A DNA stretch of 38,909 nucleotides from assembly GCA_021792405.1 (NCBI GenBank), contig JAJYUU010000031.1, positions 1-38,909 of the forward strand, given 5' to 3'. The DNA is from Actinomycetes bacterium (lineage in GTDB: Bacteria; Actinomycetota; Actinomycetes; Streptosporangiales; Streptosporangiaceae). This document shows, piece after piece, positions 15,867 through 23,331 of the stretch. The notes beneath the pieces are model-generated. The model made no database searches and was not told where the DNA came from. It saw nothing but the letters and a program-made list of their open reading frames with translations. Positions within the stretch are counted from its first letter, which is position 1, and every line of letters starts with the position of its first letter. The position numbers and the translations under genes were made by a program.

Positions 15867-17369
15867 ATGACGGAGCCGTTTGCCGCCGTGGCGGAGACGC
15901 ACTCGGCAGTGGTGTACTTTGCCGGGAACCGGGCGTTCAAGCTGAAGAAACCGGTGAAGCTGCCGTTCCTGGATTTCAGCACGCCGCAGGATCGCGCCGC
16001 AGCCTGCGCCCGCGAGACCGAGCTCAACCGCCGGTTCGCGCCGGATGTGTACCTGGGCGTAGCGGAGGTGCGTGACCCGGACGGTGAAGTCTGCGATCAC
16101 CTCGTGGTGATGCGTCGGATGCCGGCCAGCCGCCGGCTGTCCGCGCTCATCGAGGCGGGTGAGCCGGTAGACCACGCGGTACGCCACGTCGCGCGGATCC
16201 TCGCGGGCCAGCACGCGGCGGCCGCCCGCAGCGCGCAGATCAGCCGGCAGGGCAGCCGCGACGCGACCCGGCGGCGCTGGCACGACAACATCGGCGAGTT
16301 CAGCGCGGTCGCCCGCGACGACCTGGTCCCCGAAGCCGGGATCGGCGAGGCGGGACGGCTCGCCGACAGGTTCCTGGCCGGCCGCCGACCGCTGTTCGAC
16401 GCACGGATCCGCGATGGCCGTGTCCTGGATGGTCACGGCGACCTGCTGGCCGGGGACATCTTCTGCCTCGACGACGGCCCCAGGATCCTGGACTGCCTGG
16501 ACTTCGACGACCGGCTTCGCTGGCTGGATGGCCTGGACGACGCCGCGTTCCTGGCCATGGACCTGGAACAGCGCGGCGCACCGGGCCTGGCCGAGAAGTT
16601 CATCCACTGGTACAGCGAGTACTCCGGCGACCCGGCTCCGGCCGCGCTGCGCCACCACTACGTCGCTTACCGCGCTGTCGTTCGCGCCAAGGTCTCCTGC
16701 ATCCGTGCCCGCCAGGGCGACGGTACCGCCGCCGGCCAGGCCCGGCATCTGCTTGCCGCTGCCCTCCGGCACCTGCGCGCGGGCGCTGTCACCCTGGTGC
16801 TGGTCGGCGGCCCGCCCGGCACCGGCAAGTCCACCCTGGCCGGTGCCATCGCTGACCGACTCGGGTTCACCGTCCTCAGTAGCGACCGGATCCGCAAGGA
16901 ACTAGCCGGGATCGACCCGGGCCGGCACGTCACCGCCGACTTCGGCGCCGGCATCTACGCAGCCTCATGGACCGAGCGGACGTACGCCGAGCTGATCAGG
17001 CGCGCCGCCGGGCTGCTCAGCCTGGGCGAGTCGGTCGTCCTTGACGCTACCTGGACGACCGCGCGCCACCGGCAGGCAGCAGCGGCCGCGGCCGGGCGGG
17101 CGGCCGCCGACCTCGTTCAGCTGCGCTGCTCCGCGCCGCCGAGGGTGACCACCGGGCGGATCGCCGGCCGGACGGCAGGCGTCTCCGACGCGACGCCGGC
17201 GATCGCCGAGCGACTGACCGCCGACTCGCAGCCATGGCCCGGGGCGCAGATCATCGACACCGCCAGCCAGCCGGAGCCCGCGGACGACCCCACGCGCGAT
17301 CCGGTCCGGCTGGCGCTTCAGGTCATCCGCCCGGACGGGCCCGAGCACGTCTGTCAGGCTGGCAGGTAG
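15867..17369 (+). CDS. APH-like phosphotransferase fused to P-loop kinase (Rv2004c-like)
   Basis: The 500-residue protein has an N-terminal aminoglycoside-phosphotransferase-like domain (VVYFAGNRAFKLKKPVKLPF, VMRRMP, catalytic-type LDGHGDLLAGDIF, LDCLDFDDRLRW) and a C-terminal AAA/zeta-like kinase with Walker A GGPPGTGKST at about residue 312, SSDRIRKELAG and VVLDATW. This two-domain layout is that of Rv2004c, a member of the mycobacterial DosR dormancy regulon (from memory). The substrate is unknown. No strong ribosome binding site is seen, but ATG 15867 fits the conserved N-terminus. A methyltransferase gene follows 41 bases later on the same strand. Confidence 0.87.
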   Translation: MTEPFAAVAETHSAVVYFAGNRAFKLKKPVKLPFLDFSTPQDRAAACARETELNRRFAPDVYLGVAEVRDPDGEVCDHLVVMRRMPASRRLSALIEAGEPVDHAVRHVARILAGQHAAAARSAQISRQGSRDATRRRWHDNIGEFSAVARDDLVPEAGIGEAGRLADRFLAGRRPLFDARIRDGRVLDGHGDLLAGDIFCLDDGPRILDCLDFDDRLRWLDGLDDAAFLAMDLEQRGAPGLAEKFIHWYSEYSGDPAPAALRHHYVAYRAVVRAKVSCIRARQGDGTAAGQARHLLAAALRHLRAGAVTLVLVGGPPGTGKSTLAGAIADRLGFTVLSSDRIRKELAGIDPGRHVTADFGAGIYAASWTERTYAELIRRAAGLLSLGESVVLDATWTTARHRQAAAAAAGRAAADLVQLRCSAPPRVTTGRIAGRTAGVSDATPAIAERLTADSQPWPGAQIIDTASQPEPADDPTRDPVRLALQVIRPDGPEHVCQAGR

Positions 17370-17410
17370 CGTCATGATGCGGCAGAAAGCGTCTCGATGA
17401 GGAGCGGACG

Positions 17411-18043
17411 ATGGCTGGTGATCTGGGCGAGGAGTTCTGGAACGAGCGGTACAGCGGCCAGGCCAGGGTATGGAGCGACAGCCCCAACAGGTACCTGGTC
17501 AGCGAGACGGCGGAACTCACGCCGGGCCGAGCCCTGGACGCGGGCAGCGGTGAGGGGGCCGATGCAATCTGGCTGGCCGAGCACGGCTGGCTGGTCACCG
17601 CCGTCGACTTCGCCAGCGCCGCTTTGCAGCGAGCGGCCGAGCATGCCCGCGAGCGCGGCCCCGCCGTGGCAGCACGCATCACCTGGGCCCGTCACGATCT
17701 CACCGACTTCGACCCTGGCCCACTGGGCTACGACCTGGTCACCGCCCAGTACGTGCACCTGCCATCGGCAGTTCGCCCGGCCGCGTTCGGGCGGCTCGCG
17801 GCGGCCGTCGCTCCGGGCGGCACGCTGCTGATCGTCGGCCACCACGTCAGCGACCTGCAGACGACCATTCCGCGGCCGCAAGACCCGGACCGCTACTTCA
17901 CTGGCGACGAGCTGGTCACGGTACTCGAACCCGGCGAATGGCAGGTGGTAACCAACTCCGTTCCCGAGCGGTTCAGCACGGACTCCGACGGTCGCCCCGT
18001 GGGCGTGCACGACGTGGTTTTCCGCGCCCGCCGCGGCGGCTAG
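17411..18043 (+). CDS. Class I SAM-dependent methyltransferase
   Basis: The 210-residue product begins FWNERYSGQARVWSDSPNRY, a hallmark of the TehB/thiopurine-methyltransferase-like group, followed by SAM-binding motif I (ALDAGSGEGADAIWLAEHG), the acidic end of strand 2 (VTAVDFAS), motif II (YDLVTAQYVHLP) and motif III (LAAAVAPGGTLLIVGHH). GAGGAG lies about seven bases before ATG 17411. The acceptor is unknown; detoxification of small molecules or thiols is possible. It ends 50 bases before the convergent GntR gene, with a hairpin between. Confidence 0.9.
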   Translation: MAGDLGEEFWNERYSGQARVWSDSPNRYLVSETAELTPGRALDAGSGEGADAIWLAEHGWLVTAVDFASAALQRAAEHARERGPAVAARITWARHDLTDFDPGPLGYDLVTAQYVHLPSAVRPAAFGRLAAAVAPGGTLLIVGHHVSDLQTTIPRPQDPDRYFTGDELVTVLEPGEWQVVTNSVPERFSTDSDGRPVGVHDVVFRARRGG

Positions 18044-18051
18044 CCACCGCA

Positions 18052-18076
18052 CGGGCAGGTTTCATGCGGCTGCCCG
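18052..18076. terminator. Hairpin between convergent methyltransferase and GntR genes
   Basis: CGGGCAG at 18052-18058 pairs with CTGCCCG at 18070-18076, a perfect 7-bp stem with an 11-base loop. It lies in the 49-base gap between two convergent stop codons, where a two-way terminator is expected. There is no clear U-tract. Confidence 0.5.
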
Positions 18077-18092
18077 CCAGCGACGACTGAAC

Positions 18093-18932
18093 TCATGCCA
18101 CTGACGTGGCACCCGCCGATTGCCGGGACGCAGGGCGCGTCCCGGCCCCGAAACGGGCGTCCGGCGCGAGCCGGTACCCAGTGCGCGCGGAGAACTCCGC
18201 GAGCAGGCAGAACCGGTCGCCGCGGATCAGGGTCGTCCGCCACTCGACCAGCCTGCCCGCGGCGTACCCGAGCCGGCTGATCGCCAGCGCGCCGGTGGAC
18301 GCGCCGATGCCGAGGAGACGCTGCTCCGCCTTCGTCGGCACCACTCCGGTGACCTGCTCTCGCCCGCCGTCGATCCGGAGGCCGGTCCTGGCCTCGAGTT
18401 CGTCGTAGAGCGCGGCATGGGTGAAACTTGCCTCCAGCAGGGCGGCTCCCACGTCACCGGGCAGCCACACGGTATCCAGCGCGAGCGGCTCGTCGCCAGC
18501 CAGCCTCAGCCGCTCGAGCCGGAACAGCGGAGTCGACGCCTCCAGCCCGAGCCGGTCGGCAACCACTCCGTCGGCACGCAGTCCGACGGACCTGACCACG
18601 CTGGTCTGCCGCAGCCCAGCCGCCTCGACGGAGTTGAACAGCGAGTACACGGTGCCGAGCGGCTGGGCGATCTGGCCGGCGAGCCGCGGACGCCGTCCCC
18701 GTTCGGCCAGCACCACGCCATCCGTCCGTAGTTCGGCGAGGGCAGCCCGGACCGTCTGCCGGCTGACGCGGTAGTCCGCCACCAGTGCCATTTCGCCGGG
18801 AAAGTCCAGGTCGAACGCACCTGCCTGCAACCGCCTCAGCAGGTCGGCGCGAAGCTGCGCCCACAGCGGCGTCGGGCTGCGGCGATCCAGCGGCCTGGCC
18901 GCGGTCACCGGGCTGGCACTGTCAGGGGTCAT
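18093..18932 (-). CDS. GntR-family (HutC/UTRA) transcriptional regulator
   Basis: The 279-residue product has an N-terminal GntR winged helix (PLWAQLRADLLRRLQAGAF, DYRVSRQTVRAALAELRTDG, LAERGRRPRL) and a C-terminal UTRA ligand-binding domain (PLFRLERLRLAGDEPLALDT, VWLP, LYDELEARTGLRIDGGREQV, TTLIRGDRF). ATG 18932 is preferred over 19022 because a GGGAGG box lies just upstream and the extra 30 residues are not family-like. It is divergent from the sulfur-oxidation genes with a perfect 16-bp palindrome between them, so it probably regulates them. The effector is unknown. Confidence 0.92.
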   Translation of the reverse strand: MTPDSASPVTAARPLDRRSPTPLWAQLRADLLRRLQAGAFDLDFPGEMALVADYRVSRQTVRAALAELRTDGVVLAERGRRPRLAGQIAQPLGTVYSLFNSVEAAGLRQTSVVRSVGLRADGVVADRLGLEASTPLFRLERLRLAGDEPLALDTVWLPGDVGAALLEASFTHAALYDELEARTGLRIDGGREQVTGVVPTKAEQRLLGIGASTGALAISRLGYAAGRLVEWRTTLIRGDRFCLLAEFSARTGYRLAPDARFGAGTRPASRQSAGATSVA

Positions 18933-19004
18933 CCCTGTCCTCCCTCCCGTTCGCTGCCGCTGGCCGGCGCAGCCGTGCTGAGGTAAGAGAAGCCTTGCCT
19001 TGCC

Positions 19005-19020
19005 GTACGAATGATCGTAC
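19005..19020. promoter_or_regulatory. 16-bp palindrome, likely GntR operator
   Basis: GTACGA at 19005-19010 and TCGTAC at 19015-19020 are perfect inverted arms around ATGA. The site lies between the divergent GntR gene (start 18932) and the metallo-beta-lactamase/rhodanese gene (start 19064), at the expected position of a shared operator. A related sequence recurs at 21701. Confidence 0.7.
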
Positions 19021-19063
19021 ATTTGACCGATCGAGCAGCCTAGCCCTCGGGAGGATATCGGCC

Positions 19064-20452
19064 ATGGTCGAAGTGATCCCGATTGAGACGCCGACTCTCG
19101 GTGACCGCAGTTACCTGGTGCATGACGGCAACGTGGCCGTCGTCATCGACCCGCAGCGCGACACCGACCGGATAACGGCGCTGGCCGACACGGCAGGCGC
19201 ACGCATCACGCACGTCGCCGAGACTCACATCCACAACGATTACGTCAGCGGCGGCCTCGCACTGTCCCGCCAGGCTGGTGCCGCCTACCTGGTCAATGCG
19301 GCCGACCCGGTGCGCTTCGAGCGCACCCGCGTCAGGGACGGCGAGATCATCGAGATCAGCCCCCACATGCGGCTGCACGTGCTGGCCACGCCCGGCCATA
19401 CCTTCAACCACCTGAGCTACGCGCTGGAATCGGCCGGGTCGCTGGGCGCGGTGTTCACCGGCGGATCTCTGCTCTTCGGCTCGACCGGCCGTCCCGACCT
19501 TCTCGGGCCGGACAACACCAGGCCGCTGGCGCACGCGCAGTACGCATCCGCCCACCGGCTGGCGCGGGAACTGCCGGATACCGCACAGATCTACCCGACG
19601 CACGGATTCGGCAGCTTCTGCGCAGCGACCCAGGCTCAGGCAGCCTGGTCCACCATCGGCAGGGAGCAGCAGGTCAACCCGGTGCTGACGATGGCCGAGC
19701 ACGCCTATGTCGACGCCCTGCTGGCGGGGCTGGACGCCTACCCCACGTACTACGCGCACATGGGGCCGGTCAACCTCGCCGGACCCGGCGCTGCCGATCT
19801 CACCCCGCCCCGGCCGGCCGACCCGGCAGAGATCCGCCGCCGTATCGACGCCGGAGAGTGGGTCGTCGACCTGCGCAACCGCATCGCGTTCGCGGCCGGA
19901 TTCCTGCCCGGATCATTCTCCTTCTCACTCGATGGCAGCTTCGCCAGCTATCTCGGCTGGGCGATGCCGTGGGGCACGCCGCTGACGCTGCTCGGCGGGA
20001 CAGCCGAGGAGGTCGCGCAGGCCCAGCGCGAACTGGTTCGGATCGGGATCGACCGTCCGGTCGCAGCGGCCTCGGGCGGGCCGCAGGCCTGGGCAGCCGG
20101 GCAGGATCTCGCCACGATCCGGCTGGCAAAGTTCGGTGATCTGGCCGCCGCGATGGGGTCGGGCGGTCAGGAGAGCGTCCTCGTGCTCGACGTTCGCCGT
20201 CGGCTGGAGTGGCAGGACGGGCACGTCGCGGGCGCGATGCATATCCCGTTCAGCCAGCTGCCCGGCCGGGTTGAGGAGATCCCGGCCGGGGACGTATGGA
20301 TTTACTGCCACACCGGCTACCGCGCGGTCGTTGCCGCTTCGATGCTGGCGGCCGGCGGCCGCCGGGTGATCAGTGTCGATGACGATTTCGCCAATGCCGA
20401 GGGGGCGGGGCTACCTATCTTGCGCAGTCAGCCGAAGGAGTTAACGCGATGA
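19064..20452 (+). CDS. Metallo-beta-lactamase / rhodanese protein (persulfide dioxygenase-like, CstB-like layout)
   Basis: The 462-residue product has an N-terminal metallo-beta-lactamase domain of the ETHE1/persulfide-dioxygenase type (ETHIHNDYVSGG with His55, His57 and Asp59; TPGHTFNHLSY with His112; GSTGRPDLLG; YPTHGFGSFC) and two C-terminal rhodanese-like domains. The first lacks a catalytic Cys (DLRNRIAFAAGFLPGSFSF); the second has it (VWIYCHTGYRAVVAA). This is the layout of staphylococcal CstB. Two metal-site positions differ from ETHE1: Tyr60 replaces the His after Asp59, and Gly replaces the ligand Asp (TGGSLLFG instead of TGD). GGGAGG precedes ATG 19064. The stop overlaps the next gene. 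The role is probably persulfide oxidation or transfer, with dioxygenase activity uncertain. Confidence 0.9.
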   Translation: MVEVIPIETPTLGDRSYLVHDGNVAVVIDPQRDTDRITALADTAGARITHVAETHIHNDYVSGGLALSRQAGAAYLVNAADPVRFERTRVRDGEIIEISPHMRLHVLATPGHTFNHLSYALESAGSLGAVFTGGSLLFGSTGRPDLLGPDNTRPLAHAQYASAHRLARELPDTAQIYPTHGFGSFCAATQAQAAWSTIGREQQVNPVLTMAEHAYVDALLAGLDAYPTYYAHMGPVNLAGPGAADLTPPRPADPAEIRRRIDAGEWVVDLRNRIAFAAGFLPGSFSFSLDGSFASYLGWAMPWGTPLTLLGGTAEEVAQAQRELVRIGIDRPVAAASGGPQAWAAGQDLATIRLAKFGDLAAAMGSGGQESVLVLDVRRRLEWQDGHVAGAMHIPFSQLPGRVEEIPAGDVWIYCHTGYRAVVAASMLAAGGRRVISVDDDFANAEGAGLPILRSQPKELTR

Positions 20453-21657
20453 GCGCAGCGGGCACGGAGCACTACAAGATCCTTATTATCGGCGGCGGTA
20501 CCGCCGGGATCACCACGGCTGCGAGGCTGTTGCGGGCCGGCCAGCCGGACATCGCCGTCATCGAGCCCTCTAGCCAGCATTACTACCAGCCGTTGTTCAC
20601 ACTCGTCGGCGGCGGTTGCGCGCCGCAGTCTGCGACAGTCCGCCCGGAGGCCGCGGTCATGCCCAAAGGGCTGCGGTGGATCACCGAGGCCGCGACCGCG
20701 ATCGATCCGGGCGGTCAGACGGTTACCACCGACGGCGGTCGCACCGTGGGCTACGACTACCTAGTCGTGGCGCCCGGCATCCAGCTGGACTACGACAAGG
20801 TGCCCGGGCTCACCGAGGCGCTCGGCCGTAACGGTGTGTCCAGCAACTACCGCTTCGACCTGACCCCGCGTACCTGGGAATTCATTCGGGACATGCGGGG
20901 TGGCACAGCCGTGTTCACCATGCCGGCCGGGCCGATCAAGTGCGCCGGCGCACCGCAGAAGATCGCCTACCTGGCCGCCGACTGGTGGCGCAGCCAGGGC
21001 GTGCTCGACAAGACCAGGATCATCCTGGTACTGCCCACGGCCGCGATGTTCAGCCAGCCCGACTGGGCGAAGGTGCTGGAGGGCATCGCCGCTGGGTACG
21101 GCATCGAGGTACGGAAGGAGTCCCAGCTAACCGAGGTGGACGGCGACGCCAGGCGGGCGGTCATCCTCGACACCAAAGCGGGCACCAAGGAGGCGATCGA
21201 CTACGACTTCCTGCATGCCACTCCGCCGCAAAGCGCCCCGGACTGGGTAAAGGCCAGCCCGCTGGCCGATCCGGCCAGCCCGTTCGGCTACGTCAACGTG
21301 GACAAATACACGCTGCAGCATGTCGAGTGGCCGAACGTGTTCGCGATCGGCGACGCATCGAACCTGCCGACCTCCAAGACCGGCGCCGCCATCCGCAAGC
21401 AAGCCCCGGTGCTGGTCGCGAACCTGCTGGCGGCGCTGAGCGGCCAGCCGGCCGCGCAGCGCTACGACGGCTACACCTCGTGCCCCCTGGTGACCAGCCG
21501 GAACCGCATGCTGCTCGCCGAGTTCGATTACGACCTGAAGCGGCGGCCGACCATCCCGCTGATCAACACCCTGAAGCCGCGCTATGACATGTGGCTGCTC
21601 AAGCGGTACGGCCTGCCGGCCCTGTACTGGAACCTCATGATGCGCGGTCTCGCCTGA
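20449..21657 (+). CDS. sqr: Sulfide:quinone oxidoreductase (SQR), FAD-dependent
   Basis: SQR oxidises sulfide to persulfide or polysulfide and passes the electrons to membrane quinone. The 402-residue product has an N-terminal FAD-binding motif (ILIIGGGTAGITTAARLL), the SQR signature MPAGPIKCAGAPQKI with Cys165, a second redox Cys (Cys345, in GYTSCPLVTS), and the FAD-contacting VFAIGDASNLPTSKTGAA. A pair of catalytic cysteines fits the type II (eukaryote/mitochondria-like) SQR group. There is no transmembrane span; the C-terminus (MWLLKRYGLPALYWNLMMRG) is amphipathic, as expected for monotopic membrane attachment. The ATGA overlap couples it to the preceding persulfide gene. Confidence 0.92.
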   Translation: MSAAGTEHYKILIIGGGTAGITTAARLLRAGQPDIAVIEPSSQHYYQPLFTLVGGGCAPQSATVRPEAAVMPKGLRWITEAATAIDPGGQTVTTDGGRTVGYDYLVVAPGIQLDYDKVPGLTEALGRNGVSSNYRFDLTPRTWEFIRDMRGGTAVFTMPAGPIKCAGAPQKIAYLAADWWRSQGVLDKTRIILVLPTAAMFSQPDWAKVLEGIAAGYGIEVRKESQLTEVDGDARRAVILDTKAGTKEAIDYDFLHATPPQSAPDWVKASPLADPASPFGYVNVDKYTLQHVEWPNVFAIGDASNLPTSKTGAAIRKQAPVLVANLLAALSGQPAAQRYDGYTSCPLVTSRNRMLLAEFDYDLKRRPTIPLINTLKPRYDMWLLKRYGLPALYWNLMMRGLA

Positions 21658-21700
21658 CCCCCAGTGAGGGACCCGCGCGACGGGCTGGGCCGACCTTCAG

Positions 21701-21716
21701 TTACAAATGATCGTTG
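21701..21716. promoter_or_regulatory. Degenerate second copy of the GntR-type site
   Basis: TTACAAATGATCGTTG matches the 19005-19020 palindrome at 12 of 16 positions, including an identical AATGATCGT core. It lies 44 bases after the SQR stop and upstream of the ferredoxin-NrfD gene. An operator here would favour a downstream start for that gene. The right arm is poorly conserved, so the assignment is tentative. Confidence 0.35.
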
Positions 21717-21775
21717 TGGGGGATACAAACGATTCCCGGCTGCCGCCGAACTTGCGCAGTACATACGGTCGCCAT

Positions 21776-23317
21776 ATGGCCGTAACCGACTTGCCCGCGC
21801 CGCGCTGGGTGAAACTGCTCGACCAGAGCCGGTGCATCGGGTGCCACGCCTGCACAACCGCATGCAAGAGCGAGAACGAGGTACCCGTCGGGGTAACGCG
21901 CACGTACGTCAAGTCGGTAGATGCCGGAACCTTCCCGGACGTCCGGCGAGCCTTCCAGGTCACCAGGTGCAACCAGTGCGAAGACGCGCCGTGCGTGAGC
22001 GCCTGCCCGACCGCGGCGATGTACAAGCGGGACGACGGCATCGTCGACTTCGACAAGTCGGTCTGCATCGGCTGCAAGGCCTGCATGGCCGCATGCCCGT
22101 ACGACGCCATCTTCATCAACCCCGAGGATCACTCGGCGGAGAAATGCAACATGTGCGCGCACCGGCTCGACGTGGGCCTCGAGCCCGCGTGCGTGACGGT
22201 GTGCCCGGTTGAGGCGATCATAGTCGGCGACCTGAACGACCCGGACTCGCAGGTCGCGCGGGTCATCGGGCGCGAGCCCGTGCAGGTGCGGCGGCCCGAA
22301 AAGGAAACCCGGCCCGGCGTCTTCTACAAGGGAGCGCACCAGGCCACCCTGGACCCGCTGGCGGCGCGGCGGCCCGAGGGCGGCTTGCTCGCGTGGGCAA
22401 CCCAGGGCGCGGCAGGACCGCAGTCGGTGAACTCTGGCCACCCCGGCCGGCCTGCCTCGTCGGCTGCCGCGCTGCTGTCCTACGACGTGCCGCACACCGC
22501 GCCGTGGGGCTGGCGGGTCAGCCTCTACACCTGGACCAAGAGTATCGCGGCGGGCGGTTTCGCCGTGCCGGTCCTGCTCGCCCTCACCGGCGTGCTGCGC
22601 TGGAGCAACCCGGCGGTGCGCTGGGCCGCTCCGGCCTTCGCACTGGCCTTCCTCGCGGTCACCGGGGTGCTGCTGATCATCGACCTCAAGCACCCGGCGC
22701 GGTTCTACCTCATCTTCACCCGGCACCAGTGGCGAAGCTGGCTGGTGCGCGGCAGCCTGATCATCGGCGGCTACGGCGCGGCAGCCACCGGGTACCTGCT
22801 GCTTGCGCTGGCCGGGAACGCGGCCGGCTTCCTGACCGCACGCCAGGCATTCGCCTGGGCAGGGTTGCCCCTCGCCCTCGGCACGGCGATCTACACTGCC
22901 TGGCTGTTCGGCCAGGCCAAGGCACGTGACCTATGGCAGAGCCCGCTGCTCGCACCGCACCTGGCAGTCCAGGCCGCGCTGGCAGGCACTGCGGCGACCC
23001 TGCCGGTACTGAGCTGGCTCGCGCCCGCGCACGCTGTCAGCGCCGGCGAGATGGCGCTCGCGCTGGCAGCCGGGCTGGACCTGCTGCTGGTGGCCGCTGA
23101 GATAACGATGCCGCACGTGACGGCGCACGCACACCTGGCCACCCGGAACATGACGCGCGGGCAGTTCGCCTGGTTCTTCTGGCCCGGCCTGGTCGGCGTC
23201 GCTGTCGCGGTGGCGGCGCCATGGATCGGCGTGGCTGCGGTGCCGTTCGCCCTTGCCGGGCTGCTCAGCCAGGAACACGCCTACGTCCAAGCCGGCCAGT
23301 CAGTCCCGCTGGCCTAG
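21776..23317 (+). CDS. Fused 4x[4Fe-4S] ferredoxin / NrfD-type membrane subunit (SoeB-SoeC or PsrB-PsrC like)
   Basis: The 513-residue product joins two subunits normally encoded separately. The N-terminal part (about 1-190) has four complete cysteine clusters: CIGCHACTTAC, CNQCEDAPCVSAC, CIGCKACMAAC, and CNMC with PACVTVC. The C-terminal part (about 235-510) is an NrfD/PsrC quinone-interacting protein with about eight hydrophobic segments, including LIIDLKHPARFYLIFTRHQW. There is no Tat or Sec signal, so the clusters should face the cytoplasm. It would carry electrons between the catalytic subunit that follows and membrane quinone. ATG 21776 is chosen; an in-frame ATG at 21707 lies inside the GntR-like site, and neither start has a clear ribosome binding site. 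The next gene begins 15 bases after the stop. Confidence 0.9.
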   Translation: MAVTDLPAPRWVKLLDQSRCIGCHACTTACKSENEVPVGVTRTYVKSVDAGTFPDVRRAFQVTRCNQCEDAPCVSACPTAAMYKRDDGIVDFDKSVCIGCKACMAACPYDAIFINPEDHSAEKCNMCAHRLDVGLEPACVTVCPVEAIIVGDLNDPDSQVARVIGREPVQVRRPEKETRPGVFYKGAHQATLDPLAARRPEGGLLAWATQGAAGPQSVNSGHPGRPASSAAALLSYDVPHTAPWGWRVSLYTWTKSIAAGGFAVPVLLALTGVLRWSNPAVRWAAPAFALAFLAVTGVLLIIDLKHPARFYLIFTRHQWRSWLVRGSLIIGGYGAAATGYLLLALAGNAAGFLTARQAFAWAGLPLALGTAIYTAWLFGQAKARDLWQSPLLAPHLAVQAALAGTAATLPVLSWLAPAHAVSAGEMALALAAGLDLLLVAAEITMPHVTAHAHLATRNMTRGQFAWFFWPGLVGVAVAVAAPWIGVAAVPFALAGLLSQEHAYVQAGQSVPLA

Positions 23318-23331
23318 CAGGAGAGTCCCAG

